A stretch of DNA of 27,113 bases from Phaeoceros laevis (taxonomy: Eukaryota; Anthocerotophyta; Anthocerotopsida; Notothyladales): positions 1-27,113 of the forward strand of contig JBNGIQ010008259.1 of assembly GCA_049999765.1 (NCBI GenBank). The letters run 5' to 3'. The notes beneath the pieces were generated by a model. It had not been told where the DNA came from, made no database searches, and saw only the letters and a program-made list of their open reading frames with translations. The translations under genes were made by a program, and so were the position numbers. Shown here one piece after another: positions 19,278-27,113 of the stretch (position 1 is the stretch's first letter; the number at the start of each line of letters is the position of its first letter).

Positions 19278-20696
19278 AATTGCCAACAACCAAGTTAGAA
19301 GGATTGCCACTGTATGGAACCAGTGCTTGCACACGCCTTCAGAAGGCAAGCAAAAGTAACATGGTCAGCCTAAATGAGGCCCGCCTCCTCCATTTGTCCA
19401 TACTCAACAAGTGCCTCTTGGCCGAGTCCTTGCTGTGCATACCCAGCAATCAGAGCATTCCACGTCACCACATCCTTCGTGTTCATGCTGTCAAAAACTT
19501 GGCGGGCATCTTTCAATTCGCCACATTTTGCATACATGTCAACCAGGAAGTTGCCAACAAACAAGTTAGTAGGATTGCCACTATCCAACAAATCAGAGTG
19601 CACTGTTTTGCCAGATTCCAAGTCGGCGGCAAATGCACAAGCTTGAAGGGCAGCTACAAAGACGTAACCATTCGCCTTCACTTCTGACCTACGCATCTCA
19701 CGGTAGATTTGTATGGCCTCCTTCGGTTTTTCGTGCTTGGCATGTGCAGATATTATGGAAAACCACATGAAGACGTCCGTTTTCCCTACCCTGTTGAACA
19801 CATCCATGGCCTCCTGCAGCCTACCTCCACATGCATACATGCGCAATATATAATTCCCCAAGTATGCATTCGACTCGTACCCAAGTTTGACAGTGAGATC
19901 ATGAACTCGTCGCCCCACAACCAAATCCTTTTTAGCTGTACACAGTTTTAGCCAGTGTAAAATAGAGACTGATAAACACCAAAGTCTCCAAGGCTCCAGC
20001 GGCCTCGGAATGCTTCCCCTGCCGACATAACGTGCTCACGGTAACAGCAGTAACGATGCCCATTTCCAATCCTGCACGCCTCCCAGGTTCAGGCTTATCC
20101 TGAGAGCTGGACTCAAAAGGAGAGGCACCATGGCTCATAGGATGTGGAAGTGCTGGGCTCCTTGCACTGCTGCACCTGAAGCCCACTTCAGAAACTGCAC
20201 GCCTTCCAAGTTCAGGATTATCTGGAGAGCTCGATTTGGAAGGAGAGGCACCGTGACCCATCTGCATATCCAAGGAAATGAGCTACTCATCAACCCAATC
20301 TGGCTTGAACATGTTGTTCAACCACAGCACCTCGCCGGACCCCTTACGCCGGAAGTCAGGGGAACGGGGGTTCTTCTTATCTCGTCTGTCATCCCACCAC
20401 ATGGTAGGCTCCAGAAACAATTGTTGCCACAAGTGCTCCTGCTCCTGGCAGCGACCATCGCTGGAAAACCCGTCCCTCGGAAGTGCAAGTGGTGTGCTTC
20501 TTACAATGCTGCACCTGGAGGCTTTGCTTGCCAGGGATCGACTCCCTGGGATGAGGTTATCAAGAGCTCCTCGTAGAATCCCTGTACACACACCAATTTG
20601 TTGGGTCCCGCCTGAAAGCCAATGAATTGCAAAGAGAAGAAAAGAAGCTTTAGCTTCGCTGTGGCCATCGTTCAGGGACCACTGTCGGAGATGCAT
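19278..20696 (-). pseudogene. PPR gene with N-terminal PDF (OSB-like) motif, broken
   Basis: Reading leftward from an ATG at 20696, the frame contains LWQQLFLEPTMWWDDRRDKK, then NPRSPDF and GEVLWLNNMFKPDWVDE (20432-20286). This has the spacing of the PDF motif of plant organellar single-stranded DNA-binding (OSB) proteins: tandem Trp, NP..PDF, GE.LWL, P.WV. A TAG at 20283-20285 interrupts it. The same frame continues through a 41-residue duplicated Ser/Pro-rich linker. Two frameshifts occur near 20010 and 19960. A 184-codon frame (19924-19370) then gives PLS-type PPR repeats: VGRRVHDLTVKLGYE, YILRMYACGGRLQEAMDVF, LVDMYAKCGELKDARQVFDS. A TAG at 19370-19372 (TTG in the paralogue at 1168) stops it after EEAGLI, and ADHVTFACLLKACAS follows in frame. 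It would have been an organelle-targeted nucleic-acid-binding protein; it is now a pseudogene. A splice acceptor (tttcag) near 20610 may mean that the true 5' end differs. Confidence 0.78.
20075..20257. repeat. 123-bp in-frame duplication in the PPR linker
   Basis: Sequence starting gcacgcctcccaggttcagg at about 20075 is repeated with changes at about 20198 (gcacgccttccaagttcagg). The period of 123 bases equals 41 codons, so the linker peptide GASPxxSSSxDxPExGRR is doubled in frame. Because the frame is kept, the duplication probably arose while the gene still coded. Confidence 0.75.
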
Positions 20697-21737
20697 GGAC
20701 TGCTACCCACAAGCTGGATCAACCCACAAGCTGGTCTCTATGCATATCTAGGCACGTCTGTCAGCTCTCAAACTTGTTGGGCTCTGTCAGCTCGCGCATT
20801 GCCGCTTGCAATTCTCCGAGTGCGTTCATTCAGTGTGCCACTGCATGTTGCACAGCAATATTGTGCATCAGCCTCTTCATCTAGATCTAGCTCTAAATGT
20901 AGTGGGAGCACATGTGGCCTGGGTGCAAACAGGTCCATTCATAAAGTTGGCTGCCCCTAAAAAACACCTCGCTAGGTGCGGGGCCCGCCGCGCGCCATGG
21001 CATGTGTCCATCCCTCTCCCTCCTCCATACCATCTCTCCTCCTCCTTTCTCTCAGTACTCCGGCTACCGGCTACTCACGCCACCGGCTCCCTAACGGGCT
21101 ACGCAGCTACGAGATCTAATTTTAGTTCACCGCTACGTGAACGGAATGTGAGGGTTTGAACTTTGAACCTTCGGAGAGCCATAGCCCTCTTGCATATTCT
21201 GCTCCGCCGCGCCGCGCCTAGGCCCAGTAAAGCCTCGCCTCGCCGTGCCTAGCAGCGCCGCACAGCACAGTGCCCTGGCCCAGAACCAGGAGCAGCAAAT
21301 CCTCGCGGCGCCGCACCCAGGATGCAGGGAGGTAGGGCGGGGATGCGGGGAGGCAAGGAATGGCGGGACGGGGCTGCAATGCAGGGCGGGGTGCGGAGGG
21401 ACAGGGCGAGGCTGCGGGGAGGCAAGGCATGGCAGGACGGGATACAGGGAGGCAGGGCGGGGCCCCGATAGCTGGCCAGACAGGCTGGCCTAGGCATGGT
21501 GGGCTGGCCTAGGCAGGCTAGGCAGGCATGGCAAGGGCAGGGGCTGCTAGGGGGGACGCGAGCTACTAGGCGAGCTGTTGGGCGGGCCTGAAGGCATGAG
21601 GAGTTTTGGTGATTGTCAGACAGGAGACCACCCCATAGGAGTCTCCAAATTGTGGTTAGACTAGGGTCTTTAGCTCTCGATTCCTGTTGCTCTAGTGCAC
21701 CCTTGTGACCACGGAGGCCGACTTCAGTGTAGAGGAT

Positions 21738-22237
21738 TCATGAGAGTCTCAGATTTTTCTGTGCCTGCAAGAGGCACACGAATGTGACACAATCGGGTGG
21801 AGTGAGGCCTTCTTGTTGCATAGTACTGTGAAGAGTGAAGGCTTCCTGCCCCATTCCCTGCTGGGTGTAGCCAGCGATCCTGACAGTCCAGGCCACCACG
21901 GTTTTTAAGAAAAGTCTGTCACACACTCTACGAGCATCCTCTAAGCTACCGCACTTCGTATACATGTTAACCAAGCTGCTGCCTACAACCGAATCATTTT
22001 GTAGTCTTCGTACTTCAATTTGTGTATATAGCTGCTTTCCCTTATTCAGGCCTGCTACACCCACAATCGCACATGCCTGGCGGTCCACATCACCACGTCT
22101 TTTTGGTGAAGCACGTCAAACACTCTCCGGGCATCCTCTATGCTACTGCACTTGGCATACATATCAACAAGGCCGGTCTGGACGAACATATCAGGCTTCC
22201 CTACGCTGCCAATGATATGAGCATGGACATCCTTACC
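21738..22237 (-). pseudogene. PPR fragment inside the long-TIR element
   Basis: Read leftward, the first part is KDVHAHIIGSVGKPDMF, then LVDMYAKCSSIEDARRVFDV and KDVVMWTA. Near 22080 the frame jumps to ACAIVGVAGLNKGKQLY, so about half a repeat between these two parts has been lost. It continues SLVNMYTKCGSLEDARRVCD, VVAWTVRIAGYTQQGMGQEA and CVTFVCLLQA before losing similarity at about 21750. The piece contains roughly two PLS-type PPR repeats without start, transit peptide or C-terminal domain. Its place between the long TIRs suggests that it was captured by, or duplicated with, the transposon. It differs in sequence from the PPR pieces at 1168 and 19278. Confidence 0.78.
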
Positions 22238-23163
22238 GGCAGCCAGATCTCATGAGCATTGACAGACCAAAACGCATTCCCACAATGCCTGACTGACTAT
22301 TTTCATCTTAAATGAATTGCTTTGGGTATGAGGAGAGGATCTAAGCAGGAACCCAGTATCACCACAATTGATCACGAAATGAATATGAAATGTTGCAACA
22401 TGTAGTACCAGTTTGTTGGACCAGATCACAGCACTTCCAAATGGAGACATAGCTCAAATGTATCAGCTTTCCTGAGCTGCCACTAACAACAAGTGTTCCC
22501 TTGCAGCCAAATGGAGACATAACTTCCTTTTACTGCAGCTAAAGCCAAGTGTGGGAAGTTACAGTTAGAATCTCACTCAACAAAAAGACAAGGATTCCTC
22601 ATAGGCTGTAGGTAGGCTATGTCACCTCTGCTACTTCCTCGATGGATGATCCATTCATAAATTAAGGACATCCACGGGTCTAATCACCCTTCTTCCTGAA
22701 AGAGCACCCTTCCATCAGCCTGGCCTTCCCGCCTGTTGGCTGACACAATAGCGCAAGTGCCGCAGGCCGCGACATTTTGTGAGTGGCTGAAGACCGTGGT
22801 ACTGCAGGCACACACAATTCACACCAGTAAGATGAGGCAATTAGGTTAAGGCTGCGTCACCCACCGAATTCTAGAAACACGGTTCACACAAAGACTTGAA
22901 CTTCAGCACAGAATTGGGCTTACATGTTGAAGCACCCCTCGCACTTCACATCCTGAAAGCGAAATGCACAAAATCAGAGCACAGGAGCTCCAGTCGGGGA
23001 AACAAAGAGAAAGACACCACATTCGATAAAGCAGCGGGACTGGTGACAAGAATGGTCCCGTCCCCACCCCCATAGCTTGAGCTTGTGCTTCTTCTTTTCC
23101 AGCTCAGCTGGAGGATGGAGGAAGTCGATATCGACTAGCAGCCCCGTCCATGGCCAACAGCCC
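22238..23163. other. Interior of the long-TIR element, no gene recognised
   Basis: No transposase or other protein domain is seen. A 15-base motif, ccaaatggagacata, is duplicated at 22438-22452 and 22507-22521. Confidence 0.45.
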
Positions 23164-23883
23164 CGGCCTGCCCAGCAGCTCGCCCAGTAGCTCGCGTCCC
23201 CCTTGCCCGCAGCCCGCCCCTTGCCTCCGAACCTGCCAGCTACCTGCAGCCCCGTCTCGCCATGACTAGGCCAGTCTGCCTAGCCAGCTACCGCAGCCCC
23301 GCCCTGCCTCCATGCATCCCGCCCCGCCCTGCCTCCATGCATCCCGCCCCGCCATGCCTTGCCTCCCCGCAGCCCCGCCCTGCCTCCCTGCATCCTAGGT
23401 GCGGCGCTGTGAGGATTTGCTGCTCCTGCTACTGGGCCAGGGCGCTGTGCTGTGCGGCGCTGCTGGTCGCGGCGGGGCGAGGCTTTGCTGGGCCTAGGCG
23501 TGGCGCGGCGGTGCAAAATCTGCAAGAGGACTATGGCGGAGAGCCATAGCCCGAAGATTCGAACCTTCACATTCCGTTCACGTAGCGGTGAACTAAAATT
23601 AGATCCCGTAGCTGCGTAGCCCGTAGGGAGCTGGTACCGTGAGTAGCCGGTAGCCGGAGTACTGAGAGAAAGGAGGAGGAGAGATGCTATGGAGGAGGGA
23701 GAGCGATGGTGACATGCCATGGCGCGCGGCGGGCCCCGCACATGGCGAGGTGTTTTTAGGGGCGTTGCTTGATTTGACGCAAGCATTGAGGGCTGGCACG
23801 AGCGACCTGGCCTGTCCCCGTGCGGTCAGAGAGGGGAGAGGAGAGAAGCTAAACCAGGCGGCGGGCCCGCGACATCTCTCGCG

Positions 23884-23892
23884 CCTGCCGAG
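23884..23892. repeat. 9-bp target site duplication, left copy
   Basis: CCTGCCGAG at 23884-23892 is repeated exactly at 25216-25224. The two copies directly abut the two TIR ends of the element between them. Confidence 0.9.
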
Positions 23893-24021
23893 GGCAGGAG
23901 CTAAAAAATACTTGGGAGAGGGCGGGGCCTGCCCTCTCCCCATGCCTCTTGCCATGTCCATCATCCTCGCCACCCTCTCTCCTCCTCACCTCCCTCTACC
24001 GTAGGCGTATTCCCTATCGCT

Positions 24022-24264
24022 CTACTCTCCACCGGTACCGGCGCGCACTGGCAAACTCATGAACGTACCTGCCCGTTGGGCGCAACGGTGCAACTCGGCC
24101 GTAGCCAAGTTGCGAAGCTTGGCTATGGCCGGGTGAATCGCTTGGGCCGTGCAGCGCGCTAGGAGGCGCGCGCCCGCGCCTGGACGTTGGCCAATCCACA
24201 GGAGGGCGAGCTTCCTGGGCACTGCTGGCGGACCAGGAGCCATGGCCAGAAAGCCGGCGCGCAT
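24022..24264 (-). pseudogene. Possible captured exon, 80-aa Ala/Arg-rich frame
   Basis: The frame begins MRAGFLAMAPGPPAVPRKLA, rich in Ala, Arg and Leu and poor in acidic residues, the composition of an organelle transit peptide. It runs into the left TIR, and a gcaggtacg splice-donor-like sequence lies near 24065-24073. I do not recognise a family. It may be a captured 5' exon or a chance product of GC-rich DNA. Confidence 0.25.
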
Positions 24265-24295
24265 GCGCCTGCCAGGTTCAAGCTGGTGGAAGTCC

Positions 24296-24622
24296 TTATG
24301 GGCAGATTTTTAGTAGAGAGGTTTGCTGGGGACAGGCGCCATGGATGCTAGGATTCGGGTCGTCGCAGGAAGTGCCTAGGCCGTGGTGCCTGAATGAAGG
24401 CGCCCAGCAGACCCGGGCGAGATTGATGGCTGCTCTTACCTCGAGCTGGTTCCTTGCTTGCGCCACCATGTTCAGATAAGATCCTCTCGAAGTCTTTGCC
24501 TCCTGCTTCCAGCCCCGTGCCCGTAAAATAACGGGAAGCCTGTTGATCATTGCAATATGAAGTTTCGAGGGTGCTACATTTCTGAAGCCCGCTCTGCCCA
24601 GGCCAATACCCGGTGTCGACAA
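24296..24622 (-). pseudogene. Possible captured gene fragment in the Mutator-like element
   Basis: This is a 108-codon minus-strand frame (GIGLGRAGFRNVAPSKLHIA, then ARGWKQEAKTSRGSYLNMVA). At 24440 the sequence ctcgag is followed by gtaaga, a good plant 5' splice site, suggesting an exon end after AQARNQLE. The rest of the frame would then be intron. I do not recognise the protein. It is consistent with cargo of a Pack-MULE, but the donor gene is unknown. Confidence 0.3.
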
Positions 24623-25215
24623 CTAGGGCTCAAGCTAGATTTCACTCTTCTGGGAGCTAAGAGTGTCATTTTTTTTGGTGTGCACTTTCGAATTTGTCAC
24701 ATATATAGGCATCCCTTGAGTTGTGACTGAACATAGGCCTGTAGGCCACTTGGAATTCACAAACGTGTCAAGTTCAAGTGATCTGTAAGAGTCTGTGGCA
24801 ACCGTTTGAGAGCTGAGCAGCAGGGCTGTTGTGCATACAGCAAGTGTAGAGCTCGCGAAAAGAAAAAAACGAAGCATACATCAACAAGACACAACAAAAA
24901 AAACACACCGCACAAATAGCAGCCTCTACATTTGCCAACACCGGGACACAAGTAGACGCAAAAGAAACGCAACGACTCAAAACGACATGCGCGACGCGGA
25001 ACTAAGGAGATGGCGAAACATGCGTTAGGTCGTTGATGGCAGAAAATAATGTTAATGAGTTTGCCGGTGCGCGCCGATACGGTGGAGAGTAGAGCGATAA
25101 GGAATACGCCTACGGTAGAGGGAGGTGAGGAGGAGAGAGGGTGGGAGGATGATGGACATGGCAGGAGGCATGGGGAGAGGGCCCGCCCTCTCCCAAGTGT
25201 TTTTTAGCTCCTGCC

Positions 25216-25224
25216 CCTGCCGAG
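25216..25224. repeat. 9-bp target site duplication, right copy
   Basis: CCTGCCGAG is identical to 23884-23892 and directly follows the right TIR end. Confidence 0.9.
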
Positions 25225-25369
25225 CCCCGGGAAAAAGCATAAGAAGGGGGAGGCGATAGGTCTAATTACATTGTGCTCCAGCAGGCTCCGTCTTCGGTCC
25301 ATCAGAACGACTCCGATACCCGACCCCTCCGTCGGGTCGTGCGCGCCTTCTTGCGTTCCCTCTGCAGCC
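25225..25369 (+). promoter_or_regulatory. Leader / promoter-proximal region of the hydrolase gene
   Basis: Only 145 bases remain between the transposon's target duplication and the ATG. No clear TATA box is seen here. A 7-bp hairpin (25318-25324 with 25331-25337, acccgac/gtcgggt) lies about 32 bases before the ATG and would be in the 5' untranslated RNA. The pre-insertion upstream sequence continues at 23883 and leftward (GC-rich, with the Mutator-like element removed). Confidence 0.5.
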
Positions 25370-27054
<1,685 letters not shown>

Positions 27055-27113
27055 GCATCATGCATGCCTAGCTGTGAATACCTAGCACGGATCTGCAACA
27101 GACAGTCCTTGCG
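27055..27113 (+). other. Start of the hydrolase 3' untranslated region
   Basis: The window ends 59 bases after the TGA; no polyadenylation signal is visible in this short piece. Confidence 0.6.

Larger units (their letters stand above)
20953..23763. mobile_element. 2.8-kb element with about 600-bp TIRs (Mutator-like)
   Basis: The left arm (20953-21590) and right arm (23164-23763) are long inverted copies of each other, with small indels, ending at both outer edges in gcccctaaaaa.acacctcg. Shared landmarks include the block around agtactccggctaccggcta, the block taattttagttcaccgctac, and the GC-rich inner block ggacgcgagctact.ggcgag. The interior (21591-23163) carries a PPR gene fragment and otherwise unrecognised sequence; no transposase is seen. 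Terminal style (CTAAAAAACAC followed by a GC-rich stretch with gcgggccc) resembles the smaller element at 23893-25215, so both probably belong to one family. A perfect target duplication is not seen: left flank aagttggct, right flank gttgcttga. Confidence 0.85.
23893..25215. mobile_element. 1323-bp Mutator-like TIR element (Pack-MULE candidate)
   Basis: The left TIR (23893-24060) begins ggcaggagctaaaaaatac, and the right TIR (25055-25215) ends with its reverse complement. The arms stay well over 90 per cent alike across about 165 bases, with small indels. Exact 9-bp direct repeats (CCTGCCGAG) flank the element. TIRs above 100 bp with a 9-bp target duplication are the signature of Mutator-like elements. 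The interior of about 1 kb has no transposase; it holds GC-rich sequence with minus-strand open frames and a splice-donor-like site. It therefore moved with help from another element and may carry captured gene pieces. It sits 154 bases upstream of the hydrolase start codon. Confidence 0.93.

Noticed and set aside
23560-23580. tRNA B-box-like sequence (gattcgaacct on the minus-strand sense)
   Set aside because: No matching A box, acceptor stem or cloverleaf could be found around it, and the other TIR arm lacks the motif.
20944-23772. Target site duplication of the long-TIR element
   Set aside because: The flanks aagttggct and gttgcttga are only loosely alike; I could not claim a duplication.
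23280-23973. 168- and 124-codon minus-strand frames in the GC-rich TIR
   Set aside because: They cross the TIR and its outer boundary, and their composition follows base content; the inverse arm has different frames.
25271-25369. N-terminal extension of the hydrolase by 33 in-frame codons
   Set aside because: It has no ATG; the conserved protein begins at the ATG at 25370, which has good start context.

Overview
The window is nuclear DNA of a land plant. The only intact gene is a plant-type S-adenosylhomocysteine hydrolase with two short GT-AG introns (25370-27054). The rest is decayed transposable elements, fragments of PLS-type pentatricopeptide repeat (PPR) genes and many minisatellites. 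The style of the PPR fragments, a PPR fused to an OSB-like PDF motif, the very low gene density and the Copia-type retroelements would fit a fern or another seed-free vascular plant. That lineage is an inference and is not proven by the sequence.

Layout. 1-420: short tandem repeats, some telomere-like. 424-795 (minus): an unrecognised ORF. 1168-2170: three PPR fragments on the plus strand. 2171-4312: no gene, but 24-bp, 84-bp and 30-bp tandem repeats. About 4313-9923: a degenerate Ty1/Copia retrotransposon with the end of its 5' LTR, the primer binding site (4605-4616), a pre-gag leader ORF, gag-protease-integrase, a reverse transcriptase block lying backwards, and RNase H. The 3' LTR is missing. 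9924-12012 (minus): gag of a second retroelement that cuts into the Copia RNase H; no polymerase is seen. 12148-14105: a cluster of unrelated minisatellites. 14270-17020: almost featureless. 17024-17455: a MITE-like element with perfect 28-bp terminal inverted repeats (TIRs). 18256-20696: PPR pseudogene pieces, the main one carrying an N-terminal PDF motif. 20953-23763: a 2.8-kb element with about 600-bp TIRs and a PPR fragment inside. 23893-25215: a second, 1.3-kb TIR element of Mutator style with an exact 9-bp target site duplication, 154 bases upstream of the hydrolase start codon. 25370-27054: the hydrolase gene.

How the parts relate. The hydrolase is the one gene with an evident cellular job: it removes the by-product inhibitor of methyltransferases. 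Its upstream region is split by the Mutator-like insertion, so its promoter may lie partly in, or beyond, transposon DNA. The two TIR elements share terminal sequence style and carry non-transposase cargo, which suggests a Pack-MULE-like family moving PPR and other fragments. All in-frame nonsense codons I found in the decayed ORFs are TAG, mostly where Gln would fit, which suggests C-to-T decay at CAG (CHG) sites. No tRNA, rRNA or other structured RNA gene was recognised.
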